From the NCBI RefSeq assembly GCF_023824315.1, contig NZ_CP098732.1:1860001-1924000 (forward strand): DNA of 64,000 bases. The letters are read 5' to 3'. The DNA is from Acinetobacter tibetensis. GTDB taxonomy: Bacteria > Pseudomonadota > Gammaproteobacteria > Pseudomonadales > Moraxellaceae. Position 1 is the first letter of the stretch. Each line of letters opens with the position of its first letter. The notes beneath the pieces are model-generated. The model was not told the DNA's origin. It made no database searches and saw nothing but the letters and a program-made list of their open reading frames with translations. Positions 44,417 to 52,430 of this stretch are shown here, piece after piece. The translations under genes were made by a program, and so were the position numbers.

Positions 44417-46436
44417 GATTAACTCGCTCAACGGTAACGGTCTGTGTGACTTTGCTATAACTAAATGAACCACTGATAGAATCTACAATGCCCCACCACT
44501 CTGCATTGAATGCCAGAATATCTGCAGGTTTGCATTGACCAATTTCTTGAGTTAATGGCATCGTAAAAGCATGCATCTCGACCATTCCCGCTTTGGCCAA
44601 TGCTGACTTAGCATAAGCACCCATTACTGATGCAGAGGTAAACAAGTTATTGTTGATTGTTTCGACCAGCACATCACCACTAGTACCAGTGCGCTTTACC
44701 AGTCCCGTAGCACCTGTCTTGTCATTGGTGAGGCTAATGCCGTTATAGTCTGGATAGGTCTCATAATCAGTAGACTGTTCTGTGATGATCGATTCAGGCA
44801 GCAGAATGTCATAGTCATTAGTACTCATCGAATCCCAGAAGGTTTTCTTGTAAAGTGGCTTGATCGTAATCGCCTGACTATCTGTCTCGCTATATACAAA
44901 ACCACCTGCTGCTGTTGCAATTTCCTGAATGGCTTTGATCGGAGTAAGTCCTGAATAGCTCAAACTTTCAGTAGGAACAATCCAACCCAATGCATCAATC
45001 AATTGCCAGTTCAAGCCTAGATCTGGATAAGCAGATCGATCAATCTCAGCCTGTACCAGTTGCACCGACGTACGCTCATTCTCCTGAAGGAACGCCCGAG
45101 GTGGTGAAGATGGTGAATCCAGCAAGGCAGATGGACTACGCCCTGTTAAAGTATAGGTTTCTTGAGCAAACTGCCGTGATCGTGTACGGTTTTCAAGCAG
45201 CATCAAATACTCGAAGCTATTCACTACAATTTTCAAGATGACAGGTTGCCCTGCTACTGGATCTAGTTTTGACAATTCATATGCTGGAATCACTAAGGTA
45301 TAGGACCAGCACCAACTCTGCCGATCGGTGCGGTAGTTCCCATTTAACACATGAATCTTTTGCCCACTATCAAGGCGCGTTACGCTAATTTCATTCACGA
45401 TATACCACCATGGTTTTGGAGCTATTGCGGGTATGCAGTCGTCTACGCCAAAATTCAGAATGACGTTATGTGAGTCCACATCTGTGCAGAGACAATTGAA
45501 AACCAAATCTGTATTACCAGCGTATTCAGGGATTTCAGCTTCTGGCCAAGGCTCAACTGCATGTTTGCGGTAATAAGTGGGCCGAGCCTTTTCCCAGGGA
45601 ATAGAATCCTGAGTGACAAGCTCTAAACCTTCATCCCAATCAAATACCAATCGATGCTCAAAAACTTCAGCGACCTCATGACTGAATGTCAATTGCTTAC
45701 GCTTGCGAATAAGCTCATCCCATTCTGTAAAACGTTGAATCCTTAGCTTGCTTGATTCTTCAAAAACTAAGCTTTGATTGATGAAGGACTTTTGATTCTC
45801 TTGCCAATACAAATAACCTGGACTGCTTAGCCCTGTGCCTTGTTCAAAGGCTTTTTGCACCACTGTTCTAAGTACATTGCCAATTTGAAAACTAGATGCC
45901 ACAGAATGATTGATGGCCAACCCTGAGTCATAAAAAAAGGCACTGTGATGTGCCTTAAAGTTTGGTTTTGACCAGGGAGTCGCATCGACGATTAGTTGAT
46001 TCTTGGCAGCACCAAAGTTCAAGCTTTGTTGGAGAGCAACACCTAAACTGTTATTCATGTTTTGAGTGCTAACGACCAATGCATTAAAGTCTGTACTGAT
46101 ATCAGCACTTAAGGCACAGAATTGATCTATGACCACAGCATTTACGAAAGGATTAAAATCCGTTTTGACTTCTGCATAAAGCTGTGCAATTTGCCCAGTA
46201 ACAGCATAAATCTCTGCATCAAAACAAGTTACGACAGTGCTTTCCAGTGCGTTGTGATCTTGGATTTTTGTCGTAATAACAGGTTCAAAGCCGATTGATA
46301 CGACAGCATTCAATGAAGCAGTTATGAGCTCATCTGCACCAAACTCTAAAATGAGATGATGAGCATCAATTGCCCCCATCTCTTTTTTAAAATCTAGCTC
46401 TACATTGTGTGCATCAGGTGGCGTATAGTTCGACAC
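44409..46436 (-). CDS. Tail-tip/baseplate hub-like protein
   Basis: The 675-residue protein has an N-terminal part (about 1-300) rich in short beta segments. The C-terminal half has SYSGLTPIKAIQEIATAAGG, VYSETDSQAITIKPLYKKTF and MPLTQEIGQCKPADILAFNA, a pattern of hub proteins in siphovirus tail tips (gp27-like). A motif HHLILEFGADE (near residue 26) recurs as HNVILNFGVDD (near residue 325), so the N-terminal region may be duplicated. It probably closes the tail tube and anchors the receptor-binding proteins. Seen from context and secondary-structure pattern; no named family. Confidence 0.6.
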   Translation of the reverse strand: MSNYTPPDAHNVELDFKKEMGAIDAHHLILEFGADELITASLNAVVSIGFEPVITTKIQDHNALESTVVTCFDAEIYAVTGQIAQLYAEVKTDFNPFVNAVVIDQFCALSADISTDFNALVVSTQNMNNSLGVALQQSLNFGAAKNQLIVDATPWSKPNFKAHHSAFFYDSGLAINHSVASSFQIGNVLRTVVQKAFEQGTGLSSPGYLYWQENQKSFINQSLVFEESSKLRIQRFTEWDELIRKRKQLTFSHEVAEVFEHRLVFDWDEGLELVTQDSIPWEKARPTYYRKHAVEPWPEAEIPEYAGNTDLVFNCLCTDVDSHNVILNFGVDDCIPAIAPKPWWYIVNEISVTRLDSGQKIHVLNGNYRTDRQSWCWSYTLVIPAYELSKLDPVAGQPVILKIVVNSFEYLMLLENRTRSRQFAQETYTLTGRSPSALLDSPSSPPRAFLQENERTSVQLVQAEIDRSAYPDLGLNWQLIDALGWIVPTESLSYSGLTPIKAIQEIATAAGGFVYSETDSQAITIKPLYKKTFWDSMSTNDYDILLPESIITEQSTDYETYPDYNGISLTNDKTGATGLVKRTGTSGDVLVETINNNLFTSASVMGAYAKSALAKAGMVEMHAFTMPLTQEIGQCKPADILAFNAEWWGIVDSISGSFSYSKVTQTVTVERVNHE

Positions 46437-46448
46437 ATGCTCACCTCA

Positions 46449-46847
46449 TCAAACTGTTGTGGGTTTCAATACAATCGAATTCATCATCAGTGTTGCGCCT
46501 AGCACTAAGGTTGGATTAGCTAGACTAATGTCGGTTCCAACTGCAAAATCGGCGACTGCTAAACCTGCCCCGTTGTAAAGACGTGCCCATACTGCTGCTC
46601 CTGCTTTTGTGACCAATGCTGCATCGGTTTGATTCAACTCAATGCTGTCAGTATTCAATTGTTTGAAGCATGGCTTCGGTAATGTAAGCGTTACAAGTGC
46701 AGCAGAAGTGCTCGCAGCGACATCTATGGATGCAGGTTTGGTATCGCTATAAAAAACAAAGGTAGCATTTGAGCTACCTTGATCAATGTATGTTGACAGT
46801 GCTTGCAACTGGGCAAGTCCTGCGGCTAAAGATGGGATTACACTCAT
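46449..46847 (-). CDS. Phage tail-tip protein, function unknown
   Basis: The 132-residue protein (SVIPSLAAGLAQLQALSTYI, VTLTLPKPCFKQLNTDSIEL, AAVWARLYNGAGLAVADFAV) is mostly beta strands with a helical start. It overlaps the next gene by 4 bp (ATGA) and belongs to the tail-tip run. No enzyme motif. Confidence 0.6.
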   Translation of the reverse strand: MSVIPSLAAGLAQLQALSTYIDQGSSNATFVFYSDTKPASIDVAASTSAALVTLTLPKPCFKQLNTDSIELNQTDAALVTKAGAAVWARLYNGAGLAVADFAVGTDISLANPTLVLGATLMMNSIVLKPTTV

Positions 46848-47137
46848 TTTGGCACCACATTGTCTTGAATAACTGCATTGAATTCAGAAGTAGGATGATG
46901 AGCAACGATGAAAAACTTCGTCTTCGTCAGATGATCAAACTCGTAAAAACCGTTTTGATCAGTGACCACTTCCGCAACCATACGACCAGATAATTTCTCA
47001 AACAGTCGCAGACGACAAGGAATAGGCGCACCAGTCTCTCTCACCTGTCCTTTGATAGATAAACCTTTATCAGTTGCATACAAAAAATCATTGTTTGCAC
47101 TAATGGCTGGTATAACTTGAAGATTTATTAGCATCAT
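46844..47137 (-). CDS. Small Ig-like/carboxypeptidase-regulatory-fold phage protein
   Basis: The 97-residue protein carries the pattern of a CNA_B/carboxypeptidase-regulatory-like beta sandwich: LSIKGQVRETGAPIPCRLRL, GRMVAEVVTDQNGFYEFDHL. Such domains decorate phage capsids and tails and can bind polysaccharide. It overlaps its neighbours by 4 bp on both sides, so three tail genes are translationally coupled. Confidence 0.6.
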   Translation of the reverse strand: MMLINLQVIPAISANNDFLYATDKGLSIKGQVRETGAPIPCRLRLFEKLSGRMVAEVVTDQNGFYEFDHLTKTKFFIVAHHPTSEFNAVIQDNVVPK

Positions 47138-48375
47138 AAATCCCCTATTTTTAAAACAACTTGCCCGAGTGTAGAGGACGATTGAACTACATTCACTGCA
47201 ATATAAAGCCCGCTATTTTTTTCAATAAGCTGGTAGTTGGAATATGGTCTATTCTGAAATAACCAATACAATCCAAACATTTCTCCTCGTAAAACTGTTT
47301 CATTAATAAAGACTGGAGCAAATGGGGCAACATTGGTTAAGTTAAAGGCTCCAATATAGTTAGATGAACCCGAATACATAGCAGCTTCACCAGTATTTAA
47401 AGAAGTGTTTTTAGCTGTAATTGATTGAGCAGCTTGAGAATAACCTCGTTGTAATAAAATTTTAGTTGTAGCTTGACTATCTGCAAGTCCTGTAAGTTGG
47501 GCGTGAAAATAACTACTATTTGCAGCTACATTATTAAGCGTACAAGATAGAAAAGTGTTTGATGTATCAGCATTTACAAGTGAATTAAATGCACCAAATC
47601 CATAAATTATTACATCTGTAGTAGCAGCAATTGAGGCAGGCAATATATAAAAATAGTCACTATTCCCTACCAAAAACCAATTTCTATTACCCGCTGGTAC
47701 CGCCTGACTATCACTATAAAAATTAGCAGTTGCGCCTGCGTAATACCATTTTGCCCATCCATTTATGACTGTAGTGCCACTCCCTGTACCCACCCAGTTC
47801 TTATTGGGCGCAGCACTATCATAGGGAGCCTGAACCCCAAGCATCGTATCGATATCCGTCATATCTTCAACAATGCCTACTTTTGCGTACTTCGCATAAG
47901 TTGAAGTGTAAGCTGGATCTAATTCATCAACCACGCGTAAATATGGTCTGCTCGGCAGCAATATATTATTAGAGCGATACGCGGCTTTTCCAGCAGCACT
48001 AAACGGCTTTGACCAGCCTAACGGTGGTAATGAACACGTCATGGCGCCTGTTGCGGTACTTACACTGGGTTCGGATGTAAGTTGAAATGTAATGGTATTG
48101 GCATTTGGAACACTAATAATCCGGTGCTCGCCATTAAACTCAGCCTGATTTGCTCCGGCTATTTTAATCACTTGGTACTGCATAAAATTATGCGCTGCAC
48201 CAAAAGTTGCTGTCACCGTCGTTCCACTGGTAGTTAATGTGCTGACCGACTGAGCGCCAAACCCGTTGACCAAACACGCATCAAGCACATCAATCATGCA
48301 GCCAAAATTATTAGTCAACTGAGGTGCATTGCTATTGGTATGCACATAGAGCTTAGGATCTGTACTTGCAACCAT
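47134..48375 (-). CDS. Phage tail fibre/tip protein, possible receptor binding
   Basis: The 413-residue protein begins with STDPKLYVHTNSNAPQLTNN and contains TTSGTTVTATFGAAHNFMQY and GANQAEFNGEHRIISVPNAN, a beta-rich segment with a ubiquitin-activating-like or Ig-like look often found in tail proteins. The C-terminal half has aromatic and Asn/Ser-rich stretches (NWFLVGNSDYFYILPASIAA, SYFHAQLTGLADSQATTKIL). By position and composition it may touch the host surface. Its ATG follows a stem-loop of the late-region type. Confidence 0.6.
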   Translation of the reverse strand: MVASTDPKLYVHTNSNAPQLTNNFGCMIDVLDACLVNGFGAQSVSTLTTSGTTVTATFGAAHNFMQYQVIKIAGANQAEFNGEHRIISVPNANTITFQLTSEPSVSTATGAMTCSLPPLGWSKPFSAAGKAAYRSNNILLPSRPYLRVVDELDPAYTSTYAKYAKVGIVEDMTDIDTMLGVQAPYDSAAPNKNWVGTGSGTTVINGWAKWYYAGATANFYSDSQAVPAGNRNWFLVGNSDYFYILPASIAATTDVIIYGFGAFNSLVNADTSNTFLSCTLNNVAANSSYFHAQLTGLADSQATTKILLQRGYSQAAQSITAKNTSLNTGEAAMYSGSSNYIGAFNLTNVAPFAPVFINETVLRGEMFGLYWLFQNRPYSNYQLIEKNSGLYIAVNVVQSSSTLGQVVLKIGDL

Positions 48376-48390
48376 ATTCTTTTATCCAAT

Positions 48391-48412
48391 AAAAAGACCG
48401 CTTTAAGCGGTC
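48391..48412 (-). terminator. Stem-loop before the 413-residue tail gene
   Basis: On the minus strand GACCGC-TTAAA-GCGGTC is followed by T5 and ATTGG, 15 nt before the ATG at 48375. Confidence 0.7.
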
Positions 48413-48430
48413 ATATTCTGTTAATTCACT

Positions 48431-50047
48431 TTAGACATTGCGATTGATATCGCCACGGAACATGATCTGGAATTGATCCGAGATTGTTGTCGGCTCGGAT
48501 TGCTTCACCGTGCGAATGCACCAGACTGGGAATGTGGCAGCTTTAGTATTGAAGCGCAGCACATTGCCTGATGCCCAACCCGTTCCCCAACCTTCTTTCT
48601 TGATTGTGAAATAAGGAGAACCTGTAATTGGATTGATCGGAGAGCAATCCACATTAATTGAACCCGTTCCAATTTGACCAGCATCCTCACCAATAATTCT
48701 GAAGTTAGTGGTATCGGTAAACACAATCGCCCAGCGTTCCTGAATCGCACCTTTATTCGTGACTGCAATCGGATAAAGCGCATCATTGTAATTGGCAGAA
48801 AGACTTGCGCCTGTTGCTGTATCGGTCCATGTGTTATTCCACACAGACTGGACAAATTTACTGGTATAGCGCGACTGCATATCATTGATGACTAAAGCGG
48901 ATCCGACCACCGTATTCTCTGCTTGATAATTGTGCGTCAAAGGCTTGGTAAATGTTACTTGGCCATTAATCTGCACATCATTAATCAAGCCCATATCCTG
49001 ATAGCGATATTTAGCTTTGAGTGGTACTGCCAGTGCTCCTAATGCGAAATCACCGCCTAAAGTCACATGCCCATAATCATAATCCACCATATACATGTCA
49101 TAAGGAACCTTGGTCCCCGCGCTATCTTCAAGCTCACACCACGAAATACGCTGATCGTTCAAGTTATAAGTTTGCCCTGCAACATGGCTTGGCAACTCTT
49201 GAATCTTGGTTGCACTGATAATGCCGAGATCACCAACACGAAAAATGGGTACTCGCCCATCTGGTGGCAAGCGCGTTGCTGAAAGCCCCAAAATATCCGC
49301 ATCCAATGGAATGTATGTATATGCCACTGCATTGAAACGCACGCTATCCGCAGCAATCCAGAATGGCACATTGATATAATGATCTGTACCTTCGATAAAC
49401 TCCAGTTCAGGCAAATACCATTCTTCAGCTTCGATCTCAGCACGATTGGCTTCGGTAATCTTGGTTTTGGTATAGAAATAAAGATCTACAAAACCAGTTT
49501 CATAGTTAATCGAACCGTGAGCCTGTGTCGTCTCAATCAGACCAGCTTCATTCGCAGTCAGGGTTAACTGCCCTCCGCTGATTGCGCCTACAACAACGGT
49601 CAGAGAACCAGGACGAATCGGAATCGTTGGTGTTCTAAAACTGACATGGTGAATGGGCAAAAGATCAGTTGTAGTCGTGAGCGATTGGAGTGTGAGCGTG
49701 TTATCCGCTCCTGGTGTCCAGCTATCAACAGTGACAACACCTGTACCATATTGAATAGATCCACTCTGTGTTGCGCTGCCTGTGGTCGGATCTACATTAC
49801 GGTAAATTAAACCACTGCGATCAATAAAGGTGTCTGCACCAGCTTTAAATCGTACAGAACCAGATAAGATCTGTTCATCAAAGCCATTAGTGAGATCAAA
49901 CTTTAAGTTTGATGCATTCACCTGTGTAGATCCTGCTGTTGCACTTGCTGTATCTCGATATCGCACAGTGATATCAGTCGTGCCATAGGCTTTATAGGTT
50001 TCTTGCGTTGTAATAACCTTGTCAGTCTGTGGTAAATAGAAGCCCAT
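48431..50047 (-). CDS. Beta-rich tail protein with G-S-I-x-Y-x-T-G repeats
   Basis: The 538-residue protein contains at least two copies of a motif seen also in the next gene: SGSIQYGTGVVTVDSW (near residue 97) and HGSINYETGFVDLYFY (near residue 178). It starts MGFYLPQTDKVITTQETYKA. The composition, rich in Thr, Gly, Asn and Asp with few Cys, is that of a virion structural protein. It lies 3 bp after the 655-residue gene. Likely a tail-tip or tail-fibre component; no enzyme motif. Confidence 0.6.
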   Translation of the reverse strand: MGFYLPQTDKVITTQETYKAYGTTDITVRYRDTASATAGSTQVNASNLKFDLTNGFDEQILSGSVRFKAGADTFIDRSGLIYRNVDPTTGSATQSGSIQYGTGVVTVDSWTPGADNTLTLQSLTTTTDLLPIHHVSFRTPTIPIRPGSLTVVVGAISGGQLTLTANEAGLIETTQAHGSINYETGFVDLYFYTKTKITEANRAEIEAEEWYLPELEFIEGTDHYINVPFWIAADSVRFNAVAYTYIPLDADILGLSATRLPPDGRVPIFRVGDLGIISATKIQELPSHVAGQTYNLNDQRISWCELEDSAGTKVPYDMYMVDYDYGHVTLGGDFALGALAVPLKAKYRYQDMGLINDVQINGQVTFTKPLTHNYQAENTVVGSALVINDMQSRYTSKFVQSVWNNTWTDTATGASLSANYNDALYPIAVTNKGAIQERWAIVFTDTTNFRIIGEDAGQIGTGSINVDCSPINPITGSPYFTIKKEGWGTGWASGNVLRFNTKAATFPVWCIRTVKQSEPTTISDQFQIMFRGDINRNV

Positions 50048-50050
50048 CTT

Positions 50051-52018
50051 TTACCCCGCTAAATAATAGGATTGAGTTGTGTAATTTTTGGTGTAACGGG
50101 TATAAGTCGAATGAGGGCTAATCTCCACCGCTCCCGTAGTGTAGTTGATGGTGCCCATGGCATTACCCAGTCGATCGACCAGATTTCCCAGAGTTCCACT
50201 CACCGGAACATCGGTCACCAGGACCGAGCCTCCCGCTTGTAAAAGCGGATTGGTTAAAGGGATGTCAAGTTCAACACTGTTGGGCTGAATGGCTGCACCT
50301 GTACCAATGGTAAATACCAACTTATTACTTGCATCAGGAACAACATTTGTGACCACTTGTGAATCAGGCTCACCATAATCAAATACAAAGTTAAATACGG
50401 TGCCTTTCTGCGGAAGCTTATTCGGTATCAACTTTCCACTACCTGCGGCATAGTTAATGCTTCCGATCGCATCCCCTGTGAATTGTCCTTGCGCATTACT
50501 GGTTGCGGTTTTAGTCACTCCATCGAGTAACCATGTGGCAGTGACACTGCCAGACTTAACCCCTTCTTGCCCTAAATCAAATTCAATCGCTGCTGGTAGT
50601 ACAGCAAGATTTGATCGAGCAAAGGTTGTAATTGGTGACCCCCATTGCAACAGAATCGGTGTTCCGACATCAGGTAAAGCGCCTGTGGTTAACAGCCATG
50701 AGCCTGTCTGATAGTTGACTGTACCACTACCGACTGCACTGTTTGCCCCAACCAAACGCCCTGTGCCATTGTCTTTTAAGACATAGAACTTACCTTGCGC
50801 CATATAAGAAATCGAAAGTGCACCAGGTGCAGGAATCGGAAGTAATACTCCTGTCCAGTTGGTTCCTTGGTTATTCTGAGTCACGGGCAAAGCATAGGAC
50901 TCAAAAGGTTGGGTAGGTGCTGCAGCAGGTGTAAAGGTGATATTCAATACCTGATTACCTGTGCCGATGGCATTGGTCCACACAATCTGACCCGTTTGAT
51001 AATCAACACTTCCCACTTGAGTACCAGTTGCTGTACGGAGTGTACCACCACTGTCCATGATTGCTTGACCAAACAAGCTAAACGACATGCTACCTGGCAT
51101 TACACCTGAGCCAAGAAAGAGGCTTTGTGCTGTATTCACGTTTGTTGTGAATTGAACCGTAATCGCTCCATCACTCCCAGCAACCAGTGCGGTATTTTCA
51201 CTGACTGCATTCAAGTCCAGCAAGGGCGTTTCGACTTGGGAAGATGGGATGAGCTGAGCATAGATACTTTCAGCATTGACGGTAAAACTGCCGACGTTTA
51301 CATCTTCAACTAGATCCACACTGGCATAGTAACGACCACTATCCGCGACGATCGTGTCCCGAATGATGGTTGCTGGCTTAGTATTGTTGTACCACTGTGT
51401 CGCTGACACACCGATGAAATCGTGATTCAGTGGATCATTAAAAGAATACAGAACAATTTTATATTGAATTGTTTTTCCATCTACCCTTAACAAACCAATT
51501 CGCGTCTCAAGTGCTGTAATTCTTAAGAACTGAGTTGTTTCATCAACTGTTCCTTCTCCCACAATTAGAATAATTGTGTCACCAATATTATTCTCAGTTT
51601 CAGATGTATCCATCGCCACTTGAATCGACTTCATGCCCATGTAAGCCGCGTCAAGTAAAGAACCGACTGCCTGGGCACCCTTGGCCAAATAATTCTCTAC
51701 ACGGTTTTGTGCAGATGCTCGTTCATCTGTCCATGATTCTGTACTGAACAGCAAAGCCGATACATTCGGGTCTGCTGGATTCTCTGAAATGAAAGCTGTT
51801 GCTCCCATGAGTGAATCTGTATCTTCATTGGTTAGACCAGGAAAGATCTTACACATCGATACATCACCCATGGTGCGATCAAGCTCTGATATGTCTGGGA
51901 ATAAGTTGTTGCTCTCCCCATCTACTACGATCTGACCTGAGTATTTTCCCCCACCATCTTCTGTATCGGTTAAACGCTGCGACTTATAGATGACGAGGTT
52001 ATGGGTTTCAATTGGCAT
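50051..52018 (-). CDS. Beta-rich tail protein with four G-x-I/V-x-Y-x-T-G repeats
   Basis: The 655-residue protein has repeats at VGSVDYQTGQIVWTNA, SGTVNYQTGSWLLTTG, IGSINYAAGSGKLIPN and MGTINYTTGAVEISPH, spaced about 80-105 residues apart, each preceded by a sheet-forming stretch. This suggests tandem beta-sandwich domains in the last 320 residues. The N-terminal part (PIETHNLVIYKSQRLTDTED, TEDTDSLMGATAFI-like) is distinct. The start overlaps the 139-residue gene by 11 bp. Probably part of the tail tip. Confidence 0.6.
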   Translation of the reverse strand: MPIETHNLVIYKSQRLTDTEDGGGKYSGQIVVDGESNNLFPDISELDRTMGDVSMCKIFPGLTNEDTDSLMGATAFISENPADPNVSALLFSTESWTDERASAQNRVENYLAKGAQAVGSLLDAAYMGMKSIQVAMDTSETENNIGDTIILIVGEGTVDETTQFLRITALETRIGLLRVDGKTIQYKIVLYSFNDPLNHDFIGVSATQWYNNTKPATIIRDTIVADSGRYYASVDLVEDVNVGSFTVNAESIYAQLIPSSQVETPLLDLNAVSENTALVAGSDGAITVQFTTNVNTAQSLFLGSGVMPGSMSFSLFGQAIMDSGGTLRTATGTQVGSVDYQTGQIVWTNAIGTGNQVLNITFTPAAAPTQPFESYALPVTQNNQGTNWTGVLLPIPAPGALSISYMAQGKFYVLKDNGTGRLVGANSAVGSGTVNYQTGSWLLTTGALPDVGTPILLQWGSPITTFARSNLAVLPAAIEFDLGQEGVKSGSVTATWLLDGVTKTATSNAQGQFTGDAIGSINYAAGSGKLIPNKLPQKGTVFNFVFDYGEPDSQVVTNVVPDASNKLVFTIGTGAAIQPNSVELDIPLTNPLLQAGGSVLVTDVPVSGTLGNLVDRLGNAMGTINYTTGAVEISPHSTYTRYTKNYTTQSYYLAG

Positions 52019-52427
52019 CGTTTAGCTCCGTAAATCGCATAGTGACACTGTAGAATTCATTCTCAGAAGCCGCAGGAATACCCTTAACCGGCTTGGCTTC
52101 AATCGCATTTTCAGCATGATTAAAAATTACGTTAAACTCACGCTGATCACTAGCATATTCAAACTTCAGCGTGAATTCTTCACCTTGAGCTGACGACCAA
52201 TCTTTCAGGATTGAAAGCGTAGATCGCTTAACCCAGCCCATACCATCTGCTGCAGGTAGCAAAGTAATCGGACGCCCTGATTTCTTTTTGCCTTCCTGAA
52301 TAATGAGCGTGCCATCTACAGCACGCTCATGCGTCTGTTCAATCGGCTTCCAGTCAAATTCATCCGACCATAAAAAACCGTCCTCAAGTTGGACGGTTTC
52401 GTTTGTTGATTTGCGCATTAGTTTCAT
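52008..52427 (-). CDS. Phage tail protein, function unknown
   Basis: The 139-residue protein MKLMRKSTNETVQLEDGFLW... is a compact mixed alpha/beta protein. Following the tape measure by 3 bp, it occupies the place of a distal tail or lambda gpM-like minor tail protein. A terminator-like stem-loop with T6 lies inside its 5' coding region (codons 10-20), so the hairpin is translated. No family recognised with confidence. Confidence 0.6.
   Translation of the reverse strand: MKLMRKSTNETVQLEDGFLWSDEFDWKPIEQTHERAVDGTLIIQEGKKKSGRPITLLPAADGMGWVKRSTLSILKDWSSAQGEEFTLKFEYASDQREFNVIFNHAENAIEAKPVKGIPAASENEFYSVTMRFTELNDAN
52371..52399 (-). terminator. Intragenic terminator-like stem-loop
   Basis: On the minus strand AAACCGTCC and GGACGGTTT form a 9-bp stem, followed by T6 in total and ATGGTC. 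It lies within the start of the 139-residue gene and belongs to the recurrent late-region set. Confidence 0.6.
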
Positions 52428-52430
52428 GTG

